Translations under genes and position numbers: made by a program | Virus record (IMG/VR): IMGVR_UViG_3300042881_003808 | Coordinates: 45,530-109,529 of that record | From: a virus | DNA: 64,000 bases | Direction: 5' to 3' (one strand) | Shown here: in pieces, positions 1 through 8,648 of the stretch | Layout: the number at the start of each line of letters is the position of its first letter | Position numbering within the stretch: the first letter of the stretch is position 1 | Notes under the pieces: model-generated | Seen by the model: only the letters and a program-made list of their open reading frames with translations | Told to the model about the DNA's origin: nothing | Database searches by the model: none

Positions 1-1
1 G

Positions 2-136
2 TTGCATCATTGGCGTGCAGGTGATGTATTTTCTTGGCCACATGCTGCCTGGCATGGTGCTGCTAATTTTGGCGATCATGCCATGACATTTTTACAGATA
101 ACCTATGACAACTTATCAGCTACCACATCATCGTGA
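2..136 (+). CDS. 2OG-Fe(II) oxygenase-like protein, C-terminal fragment
   Basis: This is the last 44 codons of a gene that begins before the window and ends at TGA 134-136. The visible end reads HWRAGDVFSWPH, then HGAANFGDH and LQIT. It closely parallels the C-terminus of the complete oxygenase-like gene at 10131-10805 (HWQAGDFHWFDW, then PHATANASH and LQITG). In that family the late His is the distal iron ligand and the basic residue near the end binds 2-oxoglutarate. It overlaps the next gene by 32 bases. The family call rests only on this paralogy. Confidence 0.55.
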   Translation: MHHWRAGDVFSWPHAAWHGAANFGDHAMTFLQITYDNLSATTSS

Positions 137-1010
137 CAAACCCTATGGAGCCGCAGGGCCTATTCAGGATCCCTGGATGCTGGAGTTTGTGCAGACTCGA
201 TGCAGTGATGCTGCTTCATGGCTGCAGGATGAGTCCTTGCATGAAAAGTTTGTGTCACGTTACCAGGAATGGATACCCACTAGTGAACTCAACAGCTGGC
301 AAGGTCTGGAGGAGTTTTCTCATGGTGTTGTTATGCAGGGTACCACTGAGGCATTTGACAAATTCTACATGGCCAATCATGCTCGTAGATTTCGTTGCTT
401 TCGTGGCGAATACATGTATCATCAACTGGCCTGGCGTAACCACTGGCCCAATCAGTGGAGCTACATCGAAGATGGTCCCATACTAGAAAATGATGCAGTG
501 GTGATCAGTCTGCCGTTTAGCGACACTGGTAACAAACATCAACATCATGATCGTGTGATCACTATATGTGAGAAACTGGGAGTGCCTGTGCTGCTGGACT
601 GTGCATATTTTGGCATCTGTAGCGGCATAGACTTTGATGTTTCCTCTGAATGTATCAAGGTACTCACATTTAGCCTAAGCAAGACCTTTCCAGTGGCTCA
701 TGCTAGAATTGGCATGCGACTAACTCGCAGTGATGATGACGATCCAGGATTTGTTAATCACAAGAGCCGATATGTTAACCGCATGGCCTGCGGGCTTGGT
801 GTTAGTTTGTTAGATAGAGTGGGACCAGACTGGGTATATCGTCAGTACCGACCACAGCAGTTGGTGTTTGCTCATCAACTGGGTGTAGAGCCTAGTCAGT
901 GTGTGATTTTTGGTCTAGGAGGTCAGCACTGGCAACAATACAATCGTGGTACCACCACCAACAGATTGAGTTTTCATAAATGGCTACCGCTGGGACGATT
1001 GCCACAATAA
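105..1010 (+). CDS. PLP-dependent aminotransferase-like enzyme (fold type I)
   Basis: The 301-residue protein has the two landmarks of fold-type I PLP enzymes. An Asp ends a hydrophobic strand (VPVLLDCAYFGI, D165) and would contact the pyridine nitrogen. A Lys in an SxSK context (LTFSLSKTFP, K193) would form the Schiff base, followed by ARIGMRL as in aminotransferases. It is shorter than typical family members (350-400), mostly in the C-terminal part. The start at 105 overlaps the upstream gene by 32 bases. The substrate is unknown. It may tailor an amino sugar or amino acid with the oxygenase and sulfotransferase-like genes nearby. Confidence 0.6.
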   Translation: MTTYQLPHHRDKPYGAAGPIQDPWMLEFVQTRCSDAASWLQDESLHEKFVSRYQEWIPTSELNSWQGLEEFSHGVVMQGTTEAFDKFYMANHARRFRCFRGEYMYHQLAWRNHWPNQWSYIEDGPILENDAVVISLPFSDTGNKHQHHDRVITICEKLGVPVLLDCAYFGICSGIDFDVSSECIKVLTFSLSKTFPVAHARIGMRLTRSDDDDPGFVNHKSRYVNRMACGLGVSLLDRVGPDWVYRQYRPQQLVFAHQLGVEPSQCVIFGLGGQHWQQYNRGTTTNRLSFHKWLPLGRLPQ

Positions 1011-1011
1011 T

Positions 1012-1040
1012 TTGACTTTATCCAGTTTTCTAAGTAAAAT
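1012..1040 (+). promoter_or_regulatory. sigma70-type promoter of gene 44
   Basis: TTGACT (1012-1017), a 17-base spacer and TAAAAT (1035-1040) lie in the gap before the clamp-loader gene. The predicted start is about 1047. The short leader carries AAGGA ahead of ATG 1062. Confidence 0.75.
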
Positions 1041-1061
1041 AAACTTTTTGCAAGGACACTC

Positions 1062-1979
1062 ATGAAAAATCTCTGGGCTGAAACTTATCGTCCCCGAACT
1101 CTACAAGACTATGTGTTTCGAGACGAAGCACAAAGACAACAGGTTGAAAGCTGGGTGAAAACCGGATCTATCCCTCACTTGTTGTTTTCAGGTGCTCCGG
1201 GTGTGGGCAAGACCACACTGGCTAGAATCATTATCAATGAACTCAACATTGATGAATTTGATGTGTTGGAAATCAATGCGTCCCGTGAAAACTCGGTTGA
1301 TACCATACGTGCCAAGATCACAGGCTTTGTGCAGACCATGCCATTTGGTGAACTTAAAGTGGTGTTGCTAGACGAAGCTGATTTTATCACGCCCAATGGT
1401 CAGGCAGCACTACGCGGCGTCATGGAGACATATCATGCCACAGCTAGATTTATTCTTACTTGCAACTATCCCAATCGCATTATTCCTGCTCTCCACTCCC
1501 GGTGTCAAGGGTTTCATATTGAGCGAACGGACCTCACAGAATTTACTGCTCGTGTGGCTACTGTGCTTGTGGCTGAGAGCGTGGAGTTTGATCTTGACAC
1601 CCTAGACACTTATGTCAAAGCAACATATCCTGATCTGCGCAAGTGTTTGAATCTGTGTCAGCAGAATTCAACCACGGGACAGTTGATAGCGCCAAGAGGT
1701 GATGAAACCGGCGGCCGAGAATGGAAGATAGATGCTGTGTCACTGCTCAAGGCCAATAGAGTAACAGAAGCACGTAAATTGATCTGCGGCAGCATACGTC
1801 CTGAAGAAGCAGAAGAAGTGTTTAGATGGATGTATGATAATCTTGATCTTTGGAGTGCTGAGCAGGAAAAGCAAGACCAAGCCATTGTTTACATTCGCAA
1901 TGGCATAGCCAATATTCCCTTGGTAGCTGACCAAGAAATTAATCTTAGTGCCACTCTTATTGAACTTACTAGCCTATGA
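1062..1979 (+). CDS. 44: clamp loader ATPase, large subunit (gp44-like)
   Basis: AAA+ ATPase that opens and loads the sliding clamp at primer-template junctions. The 305 residues carry Walker A GAPGVGKT (44-51), Walker B LLDEAD (D104-D107), and the SRC arginine-finger motif near 146-148. The N-terminal WAETYRPRTLQDYV is typical of gp44/RFC small subunits. Length is close to T4 gp44 (319). The start is set by AAGGA eight bases upstream. It overlaps the next gene by ATGA. No gp62 partner is recognisable beside it. The clamp (43473) and polymerase (39827) lie far away in this window. Confidence 0.95.
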   Translation: MKNLWAETYRPRTLQDYVFRDEAQRQQVESWVKTGSIPHLLFSGAPGVGKTTLARIIINELNIDEFDVLEINASRENSVDTIRAKITGFVQTMPFGELKVVLLDEADFITPNGQAALRGVMETYHATARFILTCNYPNRIIPALHSRCQGFHIERTDLTEFTARVATVLVAESVEFDLDTLDTYVKATYPDLRKCLNLCQQNSTTGQLIAPRGDETGGREWKIDAVSLLKANRVTEARKLICGSIRPEEAEEVFRWMYDNLDLWSAEQEKQDQAIVYIRNGIANIPLVADQEINLSATLIELTSL

Positions 1980-2350
1980 GATACCTTGTTATAACCTATA
2001 TTCAAAAACCTGTGAACCGTCGCAATCCACAAGGCGGATATGATGAAAGCGTGGAAGTTGTCAAACGTCTGCGTAGTCGTGATATTACCACGGGCAGTGT
2101 GATTCTAGATTTTCGCGACATGGCAGTGGTCAAATGCACTGTGAGTGGTCAAATTGGCAGTCGCGATTGGAACACAGTGCATGATTATTATCTGCAACAC
2201 TATCGCCATATTTTTGAAAGACTACATCTTGAAAATGGCCGGCAGCTCATGGTTGAAGACGCTAGTTCAACAACTGATAATACGGGGACGGAACACCCAC
2301 CCGAGCAGGATAGTCACAAAACTCCCCATGCTGTTCCAACATCTGCCTAG
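1976..2350 (+). CDS. conserved phage protein next to gp44, unknown function
   Basis: 124 residues, translationally coupled to gp44 by an ATGA overlap. The first 85 residues look folded, with hydrophobic strands such as SVILDF and AVVKCTV and an aromatic helix (DYYLQHYRHIFERL). The last 35 are polar and probably disordered. It occupies the place of gp62 in T4 but has no similarity that I can recognise to it. A replication accessory role is only an inference from position. Its 3' end overlaps the opposite-strand gene by 89 bases. Confidence 0.7.
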   Translation: MRYLVITYIQKPVNRRNPQGGYDESVEVVKRLRSRDITTGSVILDFRDMAVVKCTVSGQIGSRDWNTVHDYYLQHYRHIFERLHLENGRQLMVEDASSTTDNTGTEHPPEQDSHKTPHAVPTSA

Positions 2351-2894
2351 GAATATGATCTCTCACATAAGCTGAAATATCAGCGTAGTTTGAGATCAAA
2401 TAATTTTTGTCAGGGTAGGTTTTTTGATAAATCAATTGGTTAGAGGGTAGTAGGTCAATCATTACTTCATATACTACCACAACGCTTTGAGCGTGTAACT
2501 TTTTGATACTTAAATCAAACCACTGTTGCTGACTCTCAATCACAGGATCTACATCTTCTGGTGTGAGAATTACAGGTTCAAGATTGGGTCGCTGATCTTG
2601 ACTGGCCAAGTGCCAAAGTTCTAGCCTATTGGACAGAGCATGCGAAACCAAGGCTTCCACAAGATTTCTACGCACACTGTATATTGGTGTCACGTAGTCT
2701 AGCTCTTGTGGTGAAAAAAAGTTATGGCTATGAAAACAGGTTGGAATGTTTTTAAGCCATTGGATTTTGTCTAGATCATCTTTACTTTCAAGATGCACTA
2801 TCAAACTTTGATATTTTCTTCGAGCAATATAACTTGCTAATAACACCGAGCCTGTGCGGCCCGGTGTCAGTACTGCCACACTATTTTTAAACAT
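2262..2894 (-). CDS. sulfotransferase-like P-loop protein
   Basis: 210 residues opening with a strand and P-loop-like turn (VAVLTPGRTGSVLLASYI), the place of the 5'-phosphosulfate-binding loop of PAPS sulfotransferases. A later VRRNLVEALVSHALSNRL matches the 3'-phosphate-binding R...S helix. It is one of four such genes in the first 12 kb (also 7986, 9500, 10775). It is on the minus strand and converges on the gene at 1976. Acceptor unknown. Confidence 0.6.
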   Translation of the reverse strand: MFKNSVAVLTPGRTGSVLLASYIARRKYQSLIVHLESKDDLDKIQWLKNIPTCFHSHNFFSPQELDYVTPIYSVRRNLVEALVSHALSNRLELWHLASQDQRPNLEPVILTPEDVDPVIESQQQWFDLSIKKLHAQSVVVVYEVMIDLLPSNQLIYQKTYPDKNYLISNYADISAYVRDHIPRQMLEQHGEFCDYPARVGVPSPYYQLLN

Positions 2895-2901
2895 CCTGTA
2901 C

Positions 2902-3735
2902 TTATGAGTACAATTTTAGGATGTCAGATATGATTGGGTGACGTCGAATATCGCGGGTGCCCATTTCAATAAGTGTTAGGCCATTGACTTTTTCGCTGCT
3001 GAGTCTGCGACAAAGATCCAGTAGACCGTTGGTTTGGATATTCCGGTCCGCTTGTTCAGTGTCACCCGTAACTGTGATCTTGCTGTCCTCACCAATGCGA
3101 GTGAGCAGCATTTTGAACTGTGCAGGTGTGGCGTTTTGCATTTCGTCAGCAATGATCCAAGATCGCTTGAAAGTGCGCCCACGCATATAGGCCAAGGGAG
3201 AGATTTCAATGATCTGATCTTCTATCATGCGAGTGATATCTCGCTGGTGATAATATTCCTGCAGCACATCAAACAATGGACGAGTCCATGGCTCCATTTT
3301 GCTCACAAGATTACCCGGTAAAAATCCATGCTTTTCATCTTCAACGCCCACTGCTGGTCTAGTGAGAATCAATCTGTCAACCTGACGGCTGCGCAGTGCT
3401 CTAATAGCTGCCAGCATGGTCAGATAGGTTTTGCCAGTGCCTGCAGGGCCCACAGTGACCACAATGGGTGTGTTTTCATCTAGTAGATTAACCACTAGGC
3501 GTTCTTGATTTATGCTCTTGGGACGAAGTTCTACGGTACGGTTTGAGTTGTGTTGGCTGGGGAAAAAACTTATGTTGTTTACATCTTGTTCTACCAGGGT
3601 CATGCGTTTTTGAGCTTTGGCTCCGCGGGCTCTAGACAATTCCAATCCTCCTTTGATCATGTCGCTACCTCCATGGATATTTAGACTGTTGCGTAGGTCT
3701 ATGTGTGCTGATGTATCTGCATGGTCAAGCATCAT
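2902..3735 (-). CDS. phoH: PhoH-like P-loop ATPase
   Basis: PhoH family ATPase, very common in marine myophages, role unsettled (RNA or phosphate-stress related). It has Walker A GPAGTGKT (residues 95-102 from this start), then the family block around LTRPAVGVEDEKHGFLPG, Walker B WIIADEMQN, and VTGDTEQAD. The start used is the ATG at 3735 (ATGATG, so 3732 is equally possible). The open frame runs on to 3789, but those 18 residues would run into the regulatory gap and are not PhoH-like. It is divergent from the gene at 3801. Confidence 0.92.
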   Translation of the reverse strand: MMLDHADTSAHIDLRNSLNIHGGSDMIKGGLELSRARGAKAQKRMTLVEQDVNNISFFPSQHNSNRTVELRPKSINQERLVVNLLDENTPIVVTVGPAGTGKTYLTMLAAIRALRSRQVDRLILTRPAVGVEDEKHGFLPGNLVSKMEPWTRPLFDVLQEYYHQRDITRMIEDQIIEISPLAYMRGRTFKRSWIIADEMQNATPAQFKMLLTRIGEDSKITVTGDTEQADRNIQTNGLLDLCRRLSSEKVNGLTLIEMGTRDIRRHPIISDILKLYS

Positions 3736-3800
3736 AAGTAAAGAGCTTGTCAGTAATTTTCCTAAAACCCAGCACCTTGACAGAGTCAATAAATAAGAAC

Positions 3801-4403
3801 ATGGACAAAGACCTTTTTTCCGATCACAGAGATTACTGGAACGTAGCCCAGAATATAAAAAATATCTACGTTAGTCAAAATAGCCTGCTGACTTTGCTGG
3901 ACTTTGAGCGTGTGCTTGACGAACTGGATCTTTATGCATTTCGCAACTGGAGCCTGGGCGAGCTGGTGCAGGGACCAGATGTTGGAAAATACACCGTGAG
4001 CTGCACATTTATGTGGCCGGAAAAACTCATGCCTGATCCGCGTGGTGCCAAAAGACTGCTGCCATTTGACTGTAATATTGAATTCAAAAAAACCCAGATC
4101 AAAATTCCTGTGAAAATTCAAGATCCAGGTGATTATATTCCTGGTACCAAGAAAGCACGTATCATAGAAAAACCCATTTGGCTTGTGGAAATCACCATGC
4201 CCAAGGCCTTGATCAGCGACATACGCACAGGCTCCGTGGAATTTGAAGACGAGGAAATAGATCTAGCAGATCTGGATCAAGCCTATGAAGACGACCTGGA
4301 TCAAGAACAGTATCAAGATCAATCTGCCTCACCTGCACAGCAGGCCTTGGCAGCACCGCAGGCTCAACCGCAGCCTGGTGCAGCAGGAGCGATCAATGTC
4401 TGA
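3801..4403 (+). CDS. conserved phage protein, possibly virion-associated
   Basis: 200 residues from ATG 3801. The body (residues 1-135) is a mixed alpha/beta domain with YTVSCTFMWPEKLMPDP and IKIPVKIQDPGDYIPG. The last 60 residues are strongly acidic and then Gln/Ala/Pro-rich. It is coupled to the next gene (ATG at 4396 inside its last codons). I recognise the type from T4-like marine phages but cannot assign a function. An ATAAATA box at 3789-3795 is only five bases from the start. Confidence 0.7.
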   Translation: MDKDLFSDHRDYWNVAQNIKNIYVSQNSLLTLLDFERVLDELDLYAFRNWSLGELVQGPDVGKYTVSCTFMWPEKLMPDPRGAKRLLPFDCNIEFKKTQIKIPVKIQDPGDYIPGTKKARIIEKPIWLVEITMPKALISDIRTGSVEFEDEEIDLADLDQAYEDDLDQEQYQDQSASPAQQALAAPQAQPQPGAAGAINV

Positions 4404-4938
4404 TCTACAGCCAATTTTTGAATCCTTGGAATACAAGGATCTCGTGGGCATGATGAAACCCACTATTCACATCGATGAATTTAGCAGCAAAATGGGCGAT
4501 GATGATGATGTGATTGTGATCAGTTTTTATCTGCGCGACCAGCAAGCCGCCAAGGATCTCATGAACTGGTTTGAAAAAGGCTATGATTTTGTACTAGACG
4601 CAGATAGATCGCCAGGTGAAATCAAGCCCAACAGATATCTAGTGTACATTGAAATTCTGCGTCGTAGCACCGCAGGTGCCAAGGTGCAAGACCTACTACG
4701 AGATCTTGAAACACTCACAGAGTACAAACTAGATGATTGGGTCATGCACTACGAGGGCAAGGAACAGCCATTTTCACGTGATGAATTTGATCAGCTGGTG
4801 CCGTTGACTCCTGCTGCATACCGCGCCAAAAAAGAATCAGATCTAAATGAATGGCGTCAGCGAGCTGGACTTGACACCAAACCTATACACGAAAGAGATA
4901 GGTTACTAAGACAGTTGCAGAACGCAGCAGGAATCTAA
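4396..4938 (+). CDS. conserved phage protein, unknown function
   Basis: 180 residues, start chosen at ATG 4396 because CAGGAGC precedes it and it overlaps the previous stop by eight bases. The N-terminal half includes DDDDVIVISFYLRDQQAAKD, then DFVLDADRSPG. The C-terminal half is helical (PAAYRAKKESDLNEWRQRAG). Probably works with the flanking products (3801 and 4941), since the three form one tight transcription unit. Confidence 0.7.
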   Translation: MSDLQPIFESLEYKDLVGMMKPTIHIDEFSSKMGDDDDVIVISFYLRDQQAAKDLMNWFEKGYDFVLDADRSPGEIKPNRYLVYIEILRRSTAGAKVQDLLRDLETLTEYKLDDWVMHYEGKEQPFSRDEFDQLVPLTPAAYRAKKESDLNEWRQRAGLDTKPIHERDRLLRQLQNAAGI

Positions 4939-4940
4939 AA

Positions 4941-5267
4941 ATGCTATTACTTGACTTGATCATGGAACAGACTATCACACAGCCACCTGGTAAAGTTCCA
5001 GCAGCTGGTGGAGTACCAGTGCCTCCCACTGTGGACACATCTGGTGATGCAGCCAAGGCAGTGATAGCCAGTCCAAAGCCTGCGCCCAGCACAGCCAAAC
5101 CACAGCCCACTGGTCAACCTGCACAACAAGCACAACAGGCCAAGGCCGCACAACCAGCTGCTCAATCAGCTGCCGCGGCACAGTCAGCAGCACAGGAAAG
5201 TCAGGCCGAACTAGAAGAGCGTGTGATGAAACGCCTTCAACAGTTGGCTGGCATGCTAGGTCGTTGA
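4941..5267 (+). CDS. Ala/Pro/Gln-rich low-complexity protein
   Basis: 108 residues, AGGAA upstream of ATG 4941. Most of the sequence is Ala, Pro, Gln and Lys without predicted fold. Only the last 20 residues (ELEERVMKRLQQLAGMLG) look like a helix. This suits a linker or scaffold-like partner of the two preceding genes. It overlaps the opposite-strand methyltransferase by 12 bases. Confidence 0.6.
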   Translation: MLLLDLIMEQTITQPPGKVPAAGGVPVPPTVDTSGDAAKAVIASPKPAPSTAKPQPTGQPAQQAQQAKAAQPAAQSAAAAQSAAQESQAELEERVMKRLQQLAGMLGR

Positions 5268-5996
5268 TTTAACATATTCAAAATACAGTCGGCTGTTGCT
5301 GTCTTTTTTAAAGGTAGCAAGATGCAGTGCAAACTCAGTTTCAAATTGTTTTACTGTGGCAAAATCCCAAGGAAAAATATCTACCCAGGGTCCAGCAGCA
5401 TGAGCAATGCCTGGATTCACCCGCAGGTACATGTGTCCACCCGGCGTCAATAAATTCACACAGTGTGCGATCCGCGCCTGAATATCATCGCGACTGTTGA
5501 AATTAATGCTGCCAAGAGCAATGATATGATCATGCGATTCAGGAGGCACCTGATATTCTAGAATATCCACTTGATAGTCAGCACAGTTGTTATAGGGATC
5601 AATACCTATTAGATTTTGAATTCGGCCTTTGAATGGATGATATCCACAGCCTACGTCCAGCACTGACCGTGGATTGTGTTTGTTGATTTCGTCTGCCAGA
5701 GCCCAGCCTGTGTAGGTATATTCGTCGGTTCTAGGTTTCCAGATCTCTCCAAAGAATCTTGCACTGTAACGAGTGTCAAGGTCATGCACAATTTCATTCA
5801 GGGTGCCTACAAAATCACAGGAGAGCTGTAGTTCGCGTTCGATATTGTCTTTGAACTTTTTATATCGTGCAGGAGTCCATGGCAATGTGTGCACCTGTGT
5901 GCTTTGGTCAAACCCACTGGCCAAGTTTCGGTATCTGGCTAGGCCAAAACTCTGCTGAAGATTTTCCAGTATCAAACGAAAAATTTTGGTATTCAT
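5256..5996 (-). CDS. class I SAM-dependent methyltransferase
   Basis: 246 residues with a Rossmann methyltransferase core: SVLDVGCGYHPFKG (motif I), LIGIDPYNN (acidic end of strand 2), HDHIIALGSINF (motif IV region) and LLTPGGHMYLRVNPG (post motif). The N-terminal 90 residues are a family-specific extension. Substrate unknown. It is one of four methyltransferase-type genes here and is a reverse-strand insert between forward genes. Confidence 0.8.
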   Translation of the reverse strand: MNTKIFRLILENLQQSFGLARYRNLASGFDQSTQVHTLPWTPARYKKFKDNIERELQLSCDFVGTLNEIVHDLDTRYSARFFGEIWKPRTDEYTYTGWALADEINKHNPRSVLDVGCGYHPFKGRIQNLIGIDPYNNCADYQVDILEYQVPPESHDHIIALGSINFNSRDDIQARIAHCVNLLTPGGHMYLRVNPGIAHAAGPWVDIFPWDFATVKQFETEFALHLATFKKDSNSRLYFEYVKSTT

Positions 5997-6015
5997 TGAA
6001 TTTTTTCTAAATGGA

Positions 6016-6022
6016 CTAAATA
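6016..6022 (+). promoter_or_regulatory. late-promoter-like box CTAAATA
   Basis: CTAAATA in the divergent gap, 67 bases before the ferritin-like gene. It resembles the T4 late consensus TATAAATA. Confidence 0.5.
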
Positions 6023-6088
6023 TTTGTACACAAAGCCGTAAAAAATTTTATCCCCTTGTGTTTCCACATATATATCCTAGGAGAAATC

Positions 6089-6787
6089 ATGTTAACAGGA
6101 AAACAATTTGTTGAAAAAATTCGTGCCGAAAACTCAGCTCTGTTTGAGGCCAGTCGTCACAATGTTCGTGCCTACTTTGAAAGCCAGCCCAGCCAGCAAG
6201 AACTGGTAGACCATTTTGTTGGTCGCATGGTAAACGAGCGCATGAACATGGTAGAAATCAGCCAGGCCATTGCTAACCTGCCCGCTGACACTGATCCAGT
6301 TGAACTGCAATTGCTAACACAGCAGGCGCATGACGAAGCTGTGCATTTCCGCATGGTCAAAGAAGTTATTGAACACATTCAAGGTTCAGAAGTTGATGTT
6401 GAAGCAGCCATTGCTCGTGAAACAGCCAAGCCCACTGCCAAGGGCGCTGGTCTATTGGAAAAATACGGCGCACAAAACGACGAAGCCGCACTGGCAGCAT
6501 ATCAGCTAGTGGCAGAAGGTCGTGCTGAAGCTGTGTGGAACGAAATGGCAGACTGCATTGAAGATCAATACATTGCCACTCGCTATGCTAAAATTGCTAG
6601 AGACGAAGGCTTTCACAGCAAGATTGGTGCACGTAAACTGGCTCAATTGGTTGAAAGCGCAGAAGAACAAGCACGTATTGAAAAACTAGTGAGTGCAATG
6701 CGTCGTGATCTGTATGACATCAGCTGCCGTAACACCACTGCGGCCGAAGCAGGTCGTAAGCTGGTATCAGAAGCCTACGGTTGGTAA
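6089..6787 (+). CDS. ferritin-like diiron protein
   Basis: 232 residues, start at ATG 6089 behind AGGAGA. An almost all-helical sequence carries two ExxH motifs on separate helices: DEAVHF (E83, H86) and DEGFHSKIG (E173, H176). Glutamates in preceding helices (E56 in VEISQAI, E143/E147 in EGRAEAVW) complete the E...ExxH...E...ExxH diiron pattern. Such four-helix proteins include oxidases, desaturases and hydroxylases as well as iron stores. It heads a run of forward genes (6089-10805) with tight spacing, so an oxidative tailoring step is plausible. Confidence 0.7.
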   Translation: MLTGKQFVEKIRAENSALFEASRHNVRAYFESQPSQQELVDHFVGRMVNERMNMVEISQAIANLPADTDPVELQLLTQQAHDEAVHFRMVKEVIEHIQGSEVDVEAAIARETAKPTAKGAGLLEKYGAQNDEAALAAYQLVAEGRAEAVWNEMADCIEDQYIATRYAKIARDEGFHSKIGARKLAQLVESAEEQARIEKLVSAMRRDLYDISCRNTTAAEAGRKLVSEAYGW

Positions 6788-6788
6788 A

Positions 6789-7337
6789 TTGCGCATAGGA
6801 CTTACACAACGAGTCCTATATCACAGAGGTAGGGCTTATGACTCACTAGAGCAAGTGTGGTACGAATTTCTAGATGGTCATAAGCTCTTTTTAATTCCCA
6901 ATACCAAAGACTACGATTATCAAGAGCTGTGTGCAAATCTTGATTGTCTTATAATAACCGGTGGTGATGACAGTGCAGTGCGTAGACGCACAGAACTCAA
7001 GGTTGCCACTATCATGATGCAGAGTTTCAAACCCATACTGGGCATTTGTCATGGTGCTATGTTGCTCACAGATGTGCTGGGAGGCACCGTGACTGGCACA
7101 GATGGACACAGTGACACTGTTCACGAAATAAACTATGCAGGCAGACGTATCATGGTCAACAGTCATCATGATCAAACCATAGGACGAGCCCACAATGCTG
7201 CCCGGGTCTTGGCCACTGATGATGACGGAAACTGTGAAGCCTGGATTGACGGATTATTGGCTGGAATAATCTGGCATCCAGAACGCATGAAAGCACCATT
7301 TATTCCAGCAGAAATTCAACAGGTAATAAAACTATGA
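6789..7337 (+). CDS. class I glutamine amidotransferase-like hydrolase
   Basis: Class I GATase fold with a complete triad: nucleophile elbow GICHGA (C87), and IWHPER (H163, E165). LIITGGDD and NSHHDQTI are usual family blocks. I place the start at TTG 6789, just after the upstream stop, because it gives RIGLTQR, the normal N-terminal strand. A GTG at 6693 would add residues read out of frame from the ferritin-like gene. The nearest functional types are gamma-glutamyl hydrolases (PuuD, or the hydrolase of the Campylobacter capsule phosphoramidate pathway). Confidence 0.82.
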   Translation: MRIGLTQRVLYHRGRAYDSLEQVWYEFLDGHKLFLIPNTKDYDYQELCANLDCLIITGGDDSAVRRRTELKVATIMMQSFKPILGICHGAMLLTDVLGGTVTGTDGHSDTVHEINYAGRRIMVNSHHDQTIGRAHNAARVLATDDDGNCEAWIDGLLAGIIWHPERMKAPFIPAEIQQVIKL

Positions 7338-7996
7338 TGATCAATATTCAAGGTGTGTTTGAAACTCAGGATCGCTGGCCTTTGCGAATTATCAAACTAG
7401 AAACAGGCGAAAGTCGTGCGTTTGATTATACTCGTGGCACATACTATATCATGTTGCAGAATGCCAGTTACTACAGCGATAATGTCAAATTTGAAGATGT
7501 TGATGCTGCGCTGTGTGTTAATAATCACTTTACAATCAAGTGCGCACGTGGCAGCGCAGTGGTCGTTGAATATCTAGGACTGCGTTTGCTAGAAAGTCGT
7601 TACTATGTTCAGGATCAACTAGGACAAGGTAATTTAAGTTATATAGATGGTGGCACTAACACCACTGCGGTGAATCCAGGTAGACTGGGTGATCCTGTTA
7701 TCAACTACGTTCATTTTCCTGCGGGCATGACGCAGACCCTACACACCCATCCTAGTCATCGTGTGGGCATGGTACTCAAAGGCCGTGGACTAGTTGAATT
7801 GGACAACAGCGATTTTCCATTAAAACAGGGTGATGCGTTTTTTCTGCAGCGTAATGTTCTGCATAATTTTACATGTCCTTACGACGAAGACGTGGTTTTA
7901 TTTGTGTTTGCTCCAGATTCGGGCACAGGTCCTACAGACGAAGTAAATCCATTAAAAATCCGTACCTATATTGGCCAACAACGATATGCCCGCTAA
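7334..7996 (+). CDS. cupin-domain protein
   Basis: 220 residues. The C-terminal half is a cupin barrel with HFPAGMTQTLHTHPSHRVG (His-x-His plus a third His) and LKQGDAFFLQRNVLHNF (the late metal-ligand His). The N-terminal half (to about 120) is another beta-rich region, so this may be a bicupin whose first barrel lost its metal site. It overlaps the GATase stop by four bases. Likely a metal-dependent isomerase, epimerase or oxygenase. Confidence 0.75.
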   Translation: MMINIQGVFETQDRWPLRIIKLETGESRAFDYTRGTYYIMLQNASYYSDNVKFEDVDAALCVNNHFTIKCARGSAVVVEYLGLRLLESRYYVQDQLGQGNLSYIDGGTNTTAVNPGRLGDPVINYVHFPAGMTQTLHTHPSHRVGMVLKGRGLVELDNSDFPLKQGDAFFLQRNVLHNFTCPYDEDVVLFVFAPDSGTGPTDEVNPLKIRTYIGQQRYAR

Positions 7997-8648
7997 AAGA
8001 CTATTGATCCTAACAGGGCCTCAGGGCTCTGGAAATCATGTGCTGAGTAGAGTTTTTTCCTGGCATCCTGAAGTGCGTGGCTGGGACGCACTGAAAAGCA
8101 ATTATTGGGTACCCAGTGACCAAGAGCCATTTGCAGAATTTTGGGTGCATCCAGAGCGTTTGACTGCTGATTATTTTCGGGATCATCAATATTATTTTGC
8201 CAATGTGAGTGCACCATTTTTCTATGACGGTGTAAGACAGTTGCCAAAAATACGCGAAGTTGCTGAACGTGCTGAGAGTTTTGGCGTAGAGGTAGTAGTG
8301 GCCATAGTGAGTCGGGATAAAAATATCAATGCCTATCAACAAGAACGTGTGGGAGGTGAGGTCACGCTGTATTCTGCAATCGAATACTATCAATCCGAGC
8401 TGCTGGAAAACTTTGAATGTCATTTTATCAGCAATGAAACCTTTTTTCTTTGGCACACAAACTATCTACAGTACCTGTCACGGTTACTGAGATTCCCCAT
8501 AGATCTAGAACACAGCACTGAAATGATTGATGCCAACCCCAACAGAAAATACGTGGCAGCAGTGATAGATCACTGGTTAGACAAACACATACAAGCCGGA
8601 CGCAGAAAATTTGTGGATCGTGTGCTTGACAAACTACAGGAGAAATAA
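7986..8648 (+). CDS. P-loop protein, sulfotransferase-like
   Basis: 220 residues from ATG 7986, starting with RLLILTGPQGSGNHVLSRVF, a P-loop with the GSGNH variation seen in sulfotransferase-like proteins. VVVAIVSRDKNINAYQQERV occupies the place of the 3'-phosphate-binding helix. A TTG at 7971 would add five residues. It lies directly before the fused APS-kinase-like gene (no gap), which favours use of PAPS or a related activated group. Confidence 0.55.
   Translation: MPAKRLLILTGPQGSGNHVLSRVFSWHPEVRGWDALKSNYWVPSDQEPFAEFWVHPERLTADYFRDHQYYFANVSAPFFYDGVRQLPKIREVAERAESFGVEVVVAIVSRDKNINAYQQERVGGEVTLYSAIEYYQSELLENFECHFISNETFFLWHTNYLQYLSRLLRFPIDLEHSTEMIDANPNRKYVAAVIDHWLDKHIQAGRRKFVDRVLDKLQEK

Noticed and set aside
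1396-1605. Forward frame of 69 codons inside gene 44
   Set aside because: Lies wholly in another frame of a well-supported gene and has no ribosome site or recognisable domain.
1976-2350. Clamp loader small subunit gp62
   Set aside because: Only position supports it; no sequence similarity that I can recognise to gp62.
3736-3789. 18-codon N-terminal extension of PhoH
   Set aside because: The residues are not PhoH-like and would cover the divergent control region. ATG 3735/3732 is more likely.
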